NCBI RefSeq assembly: GCF_000283515.1
Contig: NC_015976.1
Span: 3,380,501-3,444,500 of the forward strand
Source of the DNA: Sphingobium sp. SYK-6
GTDB lineage: Bacteria; Pseudomonadota; Alphaproteobacteria; Sphingomonadales; Sphingomonadaceae
DNA length: 64,000 nt
Reading direction: 5' to 3'
The translations under genes were made by a program, and so were the position numbers. Under the pieces are notes generated by a model. The model was not told the DNA's origin. It was given only the letters and a program-made list of their open reading frames with translations, and ran no database searches. This document shows, piece by piece, positions 35,689-43,643 of the stretch. Numbering within the stretch: the first letter of the stretch is position 1; every line of letters starts with the position of its first letter.

Positions 35689-37389
35689 TCAGCGCCCCTG
35701 GTTGCGCCAGCGATTGACGGTGCGCTCGAGGATTTCCTCCTCCCCGCCGGATTCCCGCCACAGGGACGAGAAGACCGGATCGGCCGAGGCCGGGCGCCGG
35801 CTCGCTTCCAGATCGTCGAAGGCCACGCGGATGGGCACGGTCACGCCTTCGCCGCACACCACGCATTCGCGATTGCGCAGCGCGGGAATCGCATCGAGGA
35901 AGCCGCGCGATCCTTCCGGCATCGCCGCCTTCACGAAATTCTGGTCCCGGTCGTTGTTGAGGCGCATGGAAATCAGCGTGCCGCACTGCGAGAGCACGCC
36001 TTCCGCCAGGTCCGAGGGACGCTGGGTGATGAGACCCAGCGACACGCCATATTTGCGGCCTTCCTTGGCGATCCGCTCCAGGATCTTGCGGACCGACTGG
36101 CCCTCGCCGGTGGTACTCGAAGGAATGTAGCGATGCGCTTCCTCGCAGACGAGCAGGATGGGCTTCTGCTCCTCGTCGCGCGACCAGATCGCGAAATCGA
36201 AGATGAGGCGCGCCAGCACCGAGACCACGACATGCGTGATCTCCGAAGGCATGGTGGAAGTATCCACGATGGAGATCGGCTTGCCGAGCGCGGGCAGCCG
36301 GAACACCTTCGCGAGGAAGGCCTGCATCGAATCCGCCACCAGCATGCCCGAGAACATGAAGCTGAAGCGCGGATCGGACCGGATTTCGTCCAGCCGCGTT
36401 CGCAGCCGCAGATAAGGCAGCGTGTTGGTGCTCTTGTCGAGCTTGCCCATCTCGTTGGCGAGGATCGTCGCGAGATCGGACAGCAGATAGGGCACCGGCG
36501 AATCCACGGTCAGCCGCCCGATGCCTTCCGCCGCGCGGTTGCGCGCGCGCGCCGCCAGCAGACATTTGGCCAGGATGTCGCAATCCATCGCGCGTTCCGG
36601 GCCCCGGGACGTGACGAGCACTTCGCAATGCTCCTCGAAGTTCATCAGCCAGTAGGGCAGTTCGAGATTGGTCGTGTTGTAGACCGCGCCATTGGTCTCG
36701 AAGGCCGCGCCATATTCGCCGTGCGGATCGATCATCACGATGTGGCCCTGCGGCGCGAGATCGCAGATGCGGTGCAGGATGAGCGCGGCGGCGGTCGACT
36801 TGCCGGTGCCGGTGGAGCCGACCAGCGCGAAATGCTTGCCGAGCAGCGTGTCTACCATCAGCGCGGCCCGCGTCGTCGCGGTGGGATAGACGGTACCGAT
36901 CTCGATGCGCGCGCCGTCATGCGCGGAATAGATTTCCTGCATGTCCGCGTTGGACACGGGATAAAGCTGGGTGCCGGGAACCGGGAAGCGCGTGACGCCG
37001 CGGCGGAAGCGGAAGATGCGCCCGGTGAGCTGCTCCTGGTCGCCTTCCCCCACGAAATCGATATCGGCGACGATATGGCCGGGATGACGCGGATCGAGCG
37101 ACAAGGTGCGGATCGTGGCGACGATCCAGCAGTTGCCGGTCCGCATCTTCACCTGGCTGCCGACCTGCCCCGCCATGGCGACGCTGCTGTCCTCATGCAC
37201 GCTCAGCGTCTCGATCGCCGTGATGTCGATGAGGACTCGCGCCGATCCGCCCGAGATGCCGGACACGAGGCCGATGACGAAATCGGAGAGGCGGCGGCGG
37301 GGCGGCGCCTCGGCGGGATCGAGGCCCGAAGGCCGCACCGGCGTCGGCTCCAGCGGGCGTCCCGCGCTCATCCCGGTCATGAAGTTCAT
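35689..37389 (-). CDS. HerA-like AAA ATPase (DUF87)
   Basis: A 566-residue ATPase. A beta-rich HAS-barrel-like N-terminal domain (residues about 35-190) precedes a P-loop G-S-T-G-T-G-K-S-T near 220. Then come I-D-P-H-G-E-Y, a Walker B-like L-L-V-C-E-E-A-H-R-Y and the sensor region L-I-T-Q-R-P-S-D-L. HerA-type motors form hexameric rings; in archaea they act with NurA in DNA end processing, and bacterial forms also occur in defence. No NurA-like or nuclease gene is adjacent, so this is probably the standalone alphaproteobacterial type. ATG 37389 is preferred, with GGGAG nine bases upstream. It converges on the zincin gene. Confidence 0.82.
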   Translation of the reverse strand: MNFMTGMSAGRPLEPTPVRPSGLDPAEAPPRRRLSDFVIGLVSGISGGSARVLIDITAIETLSVHEDSSVAMAGQVGSQVKMRTGNCWIVATIRTLSLDPRHPGHIVADIDFVGEGDQEQLTGRIFRFRRGVTRFPVPGTQLYPVSNADMQEIYSAHDGARIEIGTVYPTATTRAALMVDTLLGKHFALVGSTGTGKSTAAALILHRICDLAPQGHIVMIDPHGEYGAAFETNGAVYNTTNLELPYWLMNFEEHCEVLVTSRGPERAMDCDILAKCLLAARARNRAAEGIGRLTVDSPVPYLLSDLATILANEMGKLDKSTNTLPYLRLRTRLDEIRSDPRFSFMFSGMLVADSMQAFLAKVFRLPALGKPISIVDTSTMPSEITHVVVSVLARLIFDFAIWSRDEEQKPILLVCEEAHRYIPSSTTGEGQSVRKILERIAKEGRKYGVSLGLITQRPSDLAEGVLSQCGTLISMRLNNDRDQNFVKAAMPEGSRGFLDAIPALRNRECVVCGEGVTVPIRVAFDDLEASRRPASADPVFSSLWRESGGEEEILERTVNRWRNQGR

Positions 37390-37498
37390 GCGTGCAGCGC
37401 TCCCACCCTGTCCATCAGACAAGGGCGCTATCAGCAAGGCGTAAACAAAATCCTGCGCCGGGGTCGGCGGCCGAAGCGCGCTTCCGGATCCCCCCGGC

Positions 37499-38284
37499 TC
37501 AGGCCGGTGGCAGCCGCTGGGCGACATAGCCCGCAGCCAGCCCCATCACGAGCGCCAGCGTCACGGCCGCGATGCCATAGGCAAGGTCATGCTCTTCCGC
37601 GAACTGCCCGATGAGCCGCTCGAAGCCGGTCTTGTGGACTTCGATTTCCCGGGTGGCGGCCGCCAGCACGCGGCCATTCTGCACCAGAAACGTCTCCGCC
37701 GTGTAGGTCCCGGTGACCACGCGCGCGGACAGCGGCAGGCGCGCGCGATACAGCACGCCGTCGGTGATCTCCACGGTGCCGGGCGCTTCCAGATAAAGGC
37801 CGTTGCGCGCACGCAGATCGTTGAGCCCCCGCGCGAACCGGCCGATCTCCGTCGTGCCGCTCAGCGATGAGGGGGAAAGCTGCAGCTTGTTGAGGCCGAA
37901 TTCGTAGATCGCGGCCGTGCGCTCGTCGACCAGCTCGTCGATGGCGCGCGAGGAAGCGACCGCATAGAAGCTCGGCGCCGAACGGAAATCGATGCTGTCG
38001 GCGTTCACCCAGATGCCGGCGATCTTCTGCTTCTCGCGCATGGTGATCGACTGGCTCGGGCCCTTCAGCACCACGATGATGTCCGCCGGCTCCTCCGGCA
38101 CGCGTCCGCCCGGGTAGAGGATGGCGCCGAACAGCAGCAGCTCCGCTCCCGTGAAGCTGAAGCGGATCTCCACCGTGCGCTGCGACACGTCCGGCACGAG
38201 CTGGGGCGCCGCCTGCTGCGCGCTGGCGGCCTGCCCCGCGGCGAGCAGACCCAGCGCGGCCAGCAGGAGGGCCAGGCGCCTCAT
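37499..38284 (-). CDS. TIGR02186 family exported/membrane protein
   Basis: A 261-residue protein with signal peptide (M-R-R-L-A-L-L-L-A-A, cleavage near A-S-A-Q, residue 23). The soluble part has V-E-I-R-F-S-F-T-G-A-E-L-L-L-F-G-A and a regular beta-sandwich pattern, with a C-terminal helix (T-L-A-L-V-M-G-L-A-A-G-Y). This matches the TIGR02186 family of unknown function, nearly always encoded beside TauE/SafE-type transporters in alphaproteobacteria. The ATG overlaps the transporter's stop (ATGA), so they act together, perhaps in sulfite or organosulfur handling (inference). Confidence 0.78.
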   Translation of the reverse strand: MRRLALLLAALGLLAAGQAASAQQAAPQLVPDVSQRTVEIRFSFTGAELLLFGAILYPGGRVPEEPADIIVVLKGPSQSITMREKQKIAGIWVNADSIDFRSAPSFYAVASSRAIDELVDERTAAIYEFGLNKLQLSPSSLSGTTEIGRFARGLNDLRARNGLYLEAPGTVEITDGVLYRARLPLSARVVTGTYTAETFLVQNGRVLAAATREIEVHKTGFERLIGQFAEEHDLAYGIAAVTLALVMGLAAGYVAQRLPPA

Positions 38285-39195
38285 TGCACGGTCACCGTAT
38301 AGATTTCGTCCGGCCGCCAACCGAGGCCGAGCGCCATGCGGATGGCGACGACGAGGACGATCAGCGCCAGCGCCACGCGCAGATATTCGGGCGGCGCCTT
38401 CATGGAGATGCGCCCGCCGACCTGGGCGCCGATCACGCTGCCGATGAGCAGCAGGAAAGCCAGGACGAGGTCCACCGCATGGGTCGTCATGGCATGGGCG
38501 ATGGTCGTCGCCATGGTCACGAACAGGATCTGGAACAGGGACGTGCCGATCACCAGCTGGGTCGACATGCCGAGGATGTAGATCATCGCGGGCACGAGGA
38601 TGAAGCCGCCGCCAATGCCCATCAGCATGGTCATGATGCCCGAGAAGACGCCGAGCAGCAGGGGCGCGAAGGGCGAGATGTAAAGGCCCGAGGCATAGAA
38701 GCGCCAGCGCAGCGGGAGGGCGGCCACCAGCGGATGATGCCGCCGCTTGCGCGCTTCCGGTCGCTCGCCGCGCCGCGCCATCACCAGCGCGTGAATGGCC
38801 TCGCGCGCCATCAGCAAGCCGATCGAGCCGAGCATCACCACATAGAGCAGGCCGATGACCGTATCGATCTGGCCCAGCCGGTCGAGGATACGGAAGATGA
38901 CGGTGCCGATCGCCGCGCCGATGATACCGCCGACCACCATGACGCCGCCCATCGGCAAGTCGACCGTCTTGCGGCCGAGATGGCTCATCACGCTGGAGAC
39001 GCTCGCGCCCATCACCTGAGTCGCGGCCGAGGCGGCCGCGACTGTCGGCGGGATGCCGTAGAAGATGAGCAGCGGCGTCGTCAGGAAGCCGCCGCCCACG
39101 CCGAACATGCCGGAAAGCAGGCCCACCAGCCCGCCCAGCCCGATGATGACCACCGCATTCACGGACAGGTTCGCGATCGGCAGATAAATGTCCAT
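38281..39195 (-). CDS. TauE/SafE-family sulfite exporter-like permease
   Basis: A 304-residue inner-membrane protein with the repeated TauE/SafE fold: G-L-L-S-G-M-F-G-V-G-G-G-F-L-T-T-P-L-L near residue 25, and the matching second-half motif G-I-M-T-M-L-M-G-I-G-G-G-F-I-L-V-P. Relatives export sulfite, sulfoacetate or other anions. ATG 39195 is preceded by GAGGACGGC; the longer frame adds a non-conserved tail. It is coupled to the TIGR02186 gene downstream. Confidence 0.87.
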   Translation of the reverse strand: MDIYLPIANLSVNAVVIIGLGGLVGLLSGMFGVGGGFLTTPLLIFYGIPPTVAAASAATQVMGASVSSVMSHLGRKTVDLPMGGVMVVGGIIGAAIGTVIFRILDRLGQIDTVIGLLYVVMLGSIGLLMAREAIHALVMARRGERPEARKRRHHPLVAALPLRWRFYASGLYISPFAPLLLGVFSGIMTMLMGIGGGFILVPAMIYILGMSTQLVIGTSLFQILFVTMATTIAHAMTTHAVDLVLAFLLLIGSVIGAQVGGRISMKAPPEYLRVALALIVLVVAIRMALGLGWRPDEIYTVTVQ

Positions 39196-39251
39196 GCCGT
39201 CCTCGGTAGTCGCAAAGCCGCCGCGCCAAAAGGGGCGAGCCGCTCTGGCGG

Positions 39252-40349
39252 CTAAAAATCTGCCACCAGCGTGATGGCCGGTCCGCTTGCCGGGCGCGCT
39301 TCGCCCCCGATCCGCAATCGCCACTCGCCGCTCACACGCATGGTGCCGGCGCCCGTCGGCACCCGCAGGCTGATTTCCGGCCCGAGATCGAGGCGCGCCG
39401 CGCCGGGCTGGGCGCTACCCGAGACGCTCGCACCGGCCACGAGCCGGAACGCCCGCTCCTCCTGCGCGAGCACATAGAACAGGCTTGCCTTGCCGTCCGC
39501 GAAGGCGTCCGGATCGTCGAGCCCGACGACTCCCGCCTGCGCATAGCCTTCCGCTTCCAGCCGGGGTGCGACCGCGCGCGGACCGAAGCCCCCCGCGGTA
39601 ATCAGGGCAAAGGCACTGCGCCCGCCCGGCCCGAGCTTCTGGCGCCGCTCAGCCATGAGCGAGACCGGGCCATTGGCCGGCCGCCACCCCAGCCCGAGCG
39701 CAGCCTCCTCGGACGATGGCCCTGCGAACGCACGGGAGGCGCGCAGATAAAGCGCCACTTGCCCCACCGAACCATCATGCAAGCGATAGTCGAGGCGCGC
39801 GCCGGCCTGCGAGCCGCCGAGCAATGGCGCGGAAAGGGCGCTGCCCGCCATCTCCGGTCGCCAGAGCAGCCAGGCCGTGCCGGACCATCGATGCCCCCCG
39901 GTCATCGGTGGCGCCACCGGGTTTGTCGCCAATGCCACTGCCGGTGCCAGCTCCGGTTCTGGGTCCACTGCCCCCCACGCGCTCCCGCCCTCGCCATGCA
40001 TCTCCTCCAGCAGAGCGGCCGCGAAATGCGGCGCCTCAGCAGGCACGAGGTTGCGTCGCTGATTCGCCGCCGGGGCGTGGATCTGTCCGGCCCGAGATCC
40101 CGGCGAAGAGCGGCGTCGCGACCGGAGAGGGGAAGGCGATGCGAGCCCCGCGCGCTCCTCGTCCGAGGGCGCTTTCAGCGAAAGCATGACGTGAACGATC
40201 CGGGGCGTTCCGCCAAGCCACGGCCATTCCGACCATCCGGCCGCAAGGGTGCCCCAGACCAGCGGCGCTACCAGCAGCCCCGTGCGCGCCACCACCCAGC
40301 CGCCCAGCAGCCACCCGAGGAAGCGCATCGGGCGACCGGACGCGCTCAT
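39252..40349 (-). CDS. Barrel-like envelope protein paired with an NfrB-like glycosyltransferase
   Basis: A 365-residue protein not firmly recognised. After one hydrophobic N-terminal segment (F-L-G-W-L-L-G-G-W-V-V-A, residues 9-20) comes a polar Pro/Arg-rich linker. The C-terminal 230 residues are alternating hydrophobic beta strands rich in aromatic residues, ending L-V-A-D-F. A terminal Phe is typical of outer-membrane barrels, and the position invites comparison with the NfrA C-terminal domain, but the similarity is not clear enough to claim. Its ATG overlaps the glycosyltransferase stop (ATGA), so the two are co-translated, likely in surface polysaccharide output. Confidence 0.5.
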   Translation of the reverse strand: MSASGRPMRFLGWLLGGWVVARTGLLVAPLVWGTLAAGWSEWPWLGGTPRIVHVMLSLKAPSDEERAGLASPSPLRSRRRSSPGSRAGQIHAPAANQRRNLVPAEAPHFAAALLEEMHGEGGSAWGAVDPEPELAPAVALATNPVAPPMTGGHRWSGTAWLLWRPEMAGSALSAPLLGGSQAGARLDYRLHDGSVGQVALYLRASRAFAGPSSEEAALGLGWRPANGPVSLMAERRQKLGPGGRSAFALITAGGFGPRAVAPRLEAEGYAQAGVVGLDDPDAFADGKASLFYVLAQEERAFRLVAGASVSGSAQPGAARLDLGPEISLRVPTGAGTMRVSGEWRLRIGGEARPASGPAITLVADF

Positions 40350-41740
40350 GAGCGCGATGGCTCCGCTGCGTCGGGGAAGCGATGGGTCGTCTTGTCCCAC
40401 ACCAGCCGCTGCCCGCGCAGATGGCGCACATAAATGTCCACGGCACGCCGCACCGCCAGCATCGCGATGATATTGGCCACCAGCGAACGCGGCACGGAGA
40501 GCAGCGCTTCCCACCAGCCATAAGCGCGCCAGACGAAGATCATGCGGACCAGCAGGCGCCAACCCAGAATGAATCCGGTGATGGTCAGCAACCATGACAG
40601 GGGCCAGGGCAAGGGCGAGCTCGCCCGTCCCGCCAGCTCCGCAACGGCCACCAGCCCGGCCATCAGCAGGCCGAGATAGGCCGCGAGCAGGACCAGTGCC
40701 GCCAGCGCCGCGCGCCGGTCGCGCAGTCGCATCCAGCGCTCGTGCCAGGAGCCGGACCAGCCCATCCGGTCCCAGCCCGCCAGCGCGATCCCGACCGTCC
40801 AGCGCGCTTTCTGCCGGACCGCAGCGCCCAGTGTATCCGGGAAATATTCGCGCGTGGCGATGAGTTCGCCGGCATCGTCGCGCATGCGCACCAGCACGCC
40901 CCGGTCGCCTGCCTCGCCGATGCGCAGGCCCAGCTCATAATCCTCGGTCAGGCTGTCCGGATCGAACGGCAATTCCGCGCGGGCGGCGGCGATGCGTCCG
41001 AGCACCCGGCGATTGAACCCGCAGCCAACGCCGGCGGAGGGCAGCGCCGCGCCCAGTGCCTCCCGCACCGCCAGCGATTTGCCATGATGCTCGGCGAACT
41101 CGTCGCAATAATGGCCCGCGATCCAGCGCGAGCGGGTGGAAGCGAGCGGCAGCACCGGAAGCTGGACGAGGCCGAAGCGCGGCGCGAGCAGGCCGATGAG
41201 CCGCAGGGCATCGCGGTGCACGACGTCTTCTGCGTCATGAAGAATAACGGCCAGCATCTCGCGGCCCTGCGCCTCCTCCCATGCCCGCATGGCGCCCCAG
41301 AGCTGATTGAGGCAGTCCGCCTTCGTGGTGGGCCCCGGCCGGGGATTGAGGACAAGCGAGACGCGGGCCCCATGCGGCCCCGCCATCACCTGCCCGACCC
41401 GCTCCAGGGTCACCGGGTCATTGGGATAGGCGCCCACGAAGATATGGACGTCCTCGTCCCGCCATTTGTGCAGGCACGCGCGCAGCATCGGTCCGATCAC
41501 GTCGCCCTCGTCCCAGGCAGGCACGAACACCGCGATCGGCCCCGCCCGGCCAGGCGGCGGGAGATCGCAGGCGGTCATGCGAGGCATGCGCGAATAGATG
41601 GTGAGGGAACGCCACAGGCGGCGCGTGGCATAGAGGCCGTCAATGGCCAGGTCGTCCAGCCCGCCCAGCAGCAGGCCGATCGCGGCGAACAGCAAGAGTT
41701 CGTTGCGCAGCAGCTCGGCCGCCGCCAGTGTCAGCCCCAT
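40346..41740 (-). CDS. NfrB-like membrane glycosyltransferase (GT2)
   Basis: A 464-residue protein. Two N-terminal helices are followed by a GT2 catalytic domain with V-P-A-W-D-E-G-D-V-I, the D-x-D-type acid in H-D-A-E-D-V-V-H, G-V-G-C-G-F-N-R-R, L-T-E-D-Y-E-L-G (general base) and R-Q-K-A-R-W. Three or four helices follow (residues about 340-440). The arrangement matches the glycosyltransferase half of NfrB, the inner-membrane partner of the phage N4 receptor, which makes an exopolysaccharide. The c-di-GMP/MshEN-like C-terminal domain of E. coli NfrB is missing. ATG 41740 follows GGGGGGCT. Confidence 0.8.
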   Translation of the reverse strand: MGLTLAAAELLRNELLLFAAIGLLLGGLDDLAIDGLYATRRLWRSLTIYSRMPRMTACDLPPPGRAGPIAVFVPAWDEGDVIGPMLRACLHKWRDEDVHIFVGAYPNDPVTLERVGQVMAGPHGARVSLVLNPRPGPTTKADCLNQLWGAMRAWEEAQGREMLAVILHDAEDVVHRDALRLIGLLAPRFGLVQLPVLPLASTRSRWIAGHYCDEFAEHHGKSLAVREALGAALPSAGVGCGFNRRVLGRIAAARAELPFDPDSLTEDYELGLRIGEAGDRGVLVRMRDDAGELIATREYFPDTLGAAVRQKARWTVGIALAGWDRMGWSGSWHERWMRLRDRRAALAALVLLAAYLGLLMAGLVAVAELAGRASSPLPWPLSWLLTITGFILGWRLLVRMIFVWRAYGWWEALLSVPRSLVANIIAMLAVRRAVDIYVRHLRGQRLVWDKTTHRFPDAAEPSRS

Positions 41741-41815
41741 AGCCCCCCGTGGGGCGACGCCTTTCCCCCCATGCGCCGCGCCGTCTCTATCGGGCCAGCA
41801 AGGCAGAAAATGCAA

Positions 41816-41835
41816 GGACCAATGACGATTGGTCC
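41816..41835. promoter_or_regulatory. Perfect palindrome between the glycosyltransferase and nadD
   Basis: GGACCAAT and ATTGGTCC are 8-base perfect inverted repeats separated by four bases. It lies in the divergent region (glycosyltransferase start 41740, nadD unit from 41916). No T-tract follows, so an operator fits better than a terminator. Confidence 0.4.
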
Positions 41836-41877
41836 AGCCATGCGATGGCGCTTCGTCGCCTGTGCGCCCGGGCCCGT

Positions 41878-41906
41878 TTGACGCTCCGTTGGCCCTTCTC
41901 TAACGA
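41878..41906 (+). promoter_or_regulatory. Candidate sigma-70-type promoter of the nadD unit
   Basis: TTGACG and TAACGA are separated by 17 bases. Transcription would begin near 41913, which would leave out the AGGAG at 41906-41910 that seems to serve the 22-residue reading frame, so promoter and small gene compete as readings. Confidence 0.35.
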
Positions 41907-41915
41907 GGAGCCGCT

Positions 41916-41984
41916 ATGGCCAAGGCTTCCCGCGCAATCCACCCGGCAATGCTTGCCGTCCTCACCGGCGCTGCGCGCGCATGA
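41916..41984 (+). CDS. Candidate 22-residue leader peptide coupled to nadD
   Basis: ATG at 41916 follows GAGGAG by five bases, a stronger ribosome-binding site than that of nadD itself. The frame encodes 22 residues (starting M-A-K-A-S-R-A-I-H-P, ending A-A-R-A) and its TGA overlaps the nadD ATG as ATGA. This layout would let ribosomes reinitiate at nadD. No family is recognised. It could also be the decayed end of a longer gene. Confidence 0.4.
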   Translation: MAKASRAIHPAMLAVLTGAARA

Positions 41985-42631
41985 CGCGCGGACGGCGCGT
42001 GACGGTCGGCCTGCTTGGCGGATCGTTCAATCCCGCCCATGGCGGCCATCGCGCCATTTCGCTGTTCGCGCGTGAGGCGCTGGGGCTCGACGAGATCTGG
42101 TGGCTCGTCTCGCCGGGCAATCCGCTCAAGCCCCGCACCGGCATGGCGCCGCTGCGCGCCCGCGTAGCAAGCGCCCGCAAGACCGCGCGGCGCGCGCCGA
42201 TCCGCGTCACGGCCATCGAGCGGGATCTGGGCACGCGCTACACCGTGGATACGCTGCGCGCGCTGCGCCGGCGCTATCCCCGCATCCGCTTCATCTGGCT
42301 CATGGGCGGCGACAATCTCGCGCAATTCCACCAGTGGAAGGCCTGGCGCGACATCGCGCGCGGAACAGCCATTGCCGTCATCGCCCGTCCGGGCTATATT
42401 GGGAAGGCTTTAGGCTCACCTGCCATGGCCTGGTTGCGGCGTTTCGTCCGACCCGCGCGCCAGAGTAAAAGCTGGACGACATGGAGACTGCCGGCGCTCG
42501 TGCATCTGCGCTTTCGCCCTGATCCGCGATCGGCCACCCTGCTGCGGCAGAAGGCCCCCCATTGGCACCGAAGCTTTGCTTTTGCCGCGCCGCGTGACGG
42601 CGTGACCGGTCGCCGCATACCGAAGGAGTGA
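41981..42631 (+). CDS. nadD: Nicotinate-nucleotide adenylyltransferase
   Basis: A 216-residue enzyme joining nicotinate mononucleotide and ATP in NAD synthesis. The nucleotidyltransferase signature G-G-S-F-N-P-A-H-G-G-H lies at residues 13-23. W-W-L-V-S-P-G-N-P-L-K-P, W-L-M-G-G-D-N-L-A and a degenerate form of the S-S-T-x-I-R motif (R-S-A-T-L-L-R) near residue 185 follow. It heads nadD-rsfS-rlmH-envC-ctpA, an arrangement widespread in alphaproteobacteria. AAGGAG for rsfS lies within its last codons. Confidence 0.92.
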   Translation: MTRGRRVTVGLLGGSFNPAHGGHRAISLFAREALGLDEIWWLVSPGNPLKPRTGMAPLRARVASARKTARRAPIRVTAIERDLGTRYTVDTLRALRRRYPRIRFIWLMGGDNLAQFHQWKAWRDIARGTAIAVIARPGYIGKALGSPAMAWLRRFVRPARQSKSWTTWRLPALVHLRFRPDPRSATLLRQKAPHWHRSFAFAAPRDGVTGRRIPKE

Positions 42632-42633
42632 CA

Positions 42634-43056
42634 TTGCCCGACCCTTTACCGACCCGGATCGCCAGCCCCGCCAATGACGTGGGCCATCTTTCCAACGGCT
42701 TCGAATCGCCTGCCGACCACCTGCTGGGCATCGTGCTCCAGTCGCTGGACGACGATCAGGCCCAGGATGTCGTCAGCATCCCGCTCGCAGGCAAGAGCAG
42801 CATCGCCGACCATATCGTGATCGCTTCCGGCCGCTCTTCGCGCCAGGTCGCCGCCATCGCGCAGAAGCTTGCCGAGCGGATCAAGGAGGCTACCGGCCGC
42901 CATGTCCGCATCGAGGGGCTGCCCGTCGCCGACTGGGTGCTGATCGACGCGGGCGATGTCGTCGTCCACGTCTTCCGCCCGGAAGTGCGCAGCTTCTACA
43001 ATCTCGAGCGCATGTGGGGCTTCTCGGACGCGCCGCTGGCCGCCGGAGAAGCCTGA
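42634..43056 (+). CDS. rsfS: Ribosomal silencing factor RsfS
   Basis: A 140-residue member of the RsfS/Iojap family, which binds L14 on the large subunit and blocks subunit joining in starvation. Visible motifs are D-D-D-Q-A-Q-D-V-V-S-I-P-L near the start, H-I-V-I-A-S-G-R-S-S-R-Q-V, the W-V-L-I-D-A-G-D-V-V-V-H-V-F core and the R-S-F-Y-N-L-E-R-M-W end. The TTG at 42634 is chosen over GTG 42628, because AAGGAG (42623-42628) lies five bases before it and would overlap the GTG. Confidence 0.9.
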   Translation: MPDPLPTRIASPANDVGHLSNGFESPADHLLGIVLQSLDDDQAQDVVSIPLAGKSSIADHIVIASGRSSRQVAAIAQKLAERIKEATGRHVRIEGLPVADWVLIDAGDVVVHVFRPEVRSFYNLERMWGFSDAPLAAGEA

Positions 43057-43214
43057 GCGCGGCCAGCCGATCCGCCACGCCGGCAAGGACCGGGCGCGCA
43101 CCGGAGCCCGGACCGGGCACCGGGCAGCTCGTCCGGCCGGGCCGGGACCGGCCGGCGCGCAGGCGATGCCGCCTATCCTCGCCGCATAAATCCGGCCAGC
43201 AACGGACGTAAGCG

Positions 43215-43640
43215 ATGCTTCTCCACATTCTCGCGCGGGGGCGCATCGGCCGCTCCCCGGAAGCCGAGCTGGTCGAGCGCTACATGAAGCGCGTCACCTG
43301 GCCGACCCGCATCACCGAACTGCCCGATCGGGGCGGCAAGGTGCCCGCGCCGCCCCAGACCCCGGCCGTGACCGTCATGCTTGACGAGACGGGCGTGCAG
43401 ATGAGCTCCATGGCATTTGCCGAGCGCCTCGGCCGCTGGCGCGACGACGGGATGCGCGAATGCCGCTTCCTCATCGGCGCGGCCGATGGCTTTTCGGAGG
43501 AGGAGCGCGCGGCCGCCAGCCTGCGCATCGCCTTCGGCGCCATGACATGGCCGCACATGATGGCGCGCGCGATGCTGGCCGAACAGCTCTGGCGCGCCAC
43601 AAGCATCCTTGCCAATCACCCTTATCATCGCGAGGGATAG
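43215..43640 (+). CDS. rlmH: 23S rRNA pseudouridine-1915 N3-methyltransferase
   Basis: A 141-residue SPOUT-fold methyltransferase that modifies helix 69 of 23S rRNA. V-M-L-D-E-T-G, the SAM-binding knot R-F-L-I-G-A-A-D-G-F (normally G-G-A-D-G) and the C-terminal L-A-E-Q-L-W-R-A followed by H-P-Y-H are all present. It follows rsfS after a 158-base GC-rich spacer with several hairpins, and envC starts four bases after its stop. Confidence 0.92.
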   Translation: MLLHILARGRIGRSPEAELVERYMKRVTWPTRITELPDRGGKVPAPPQTPAVTVMLDETGVQMSSMAFAERLGRWRDDGMRECRFLIGAADGFSEEERAAASLRIAFGAMTWPHMMARAMLAEQLWRATSILANHPYHREG

Positions 43641-43643
43641 CGC

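Noticed and set aside
35689-37389. HerA-like ATPase as part of a phage-defence island
   Set aside because: No nuclease, NurA-like, Sir2 or other defence partner is adjacent; the neighbours are housekeeping protease and transporter genes.
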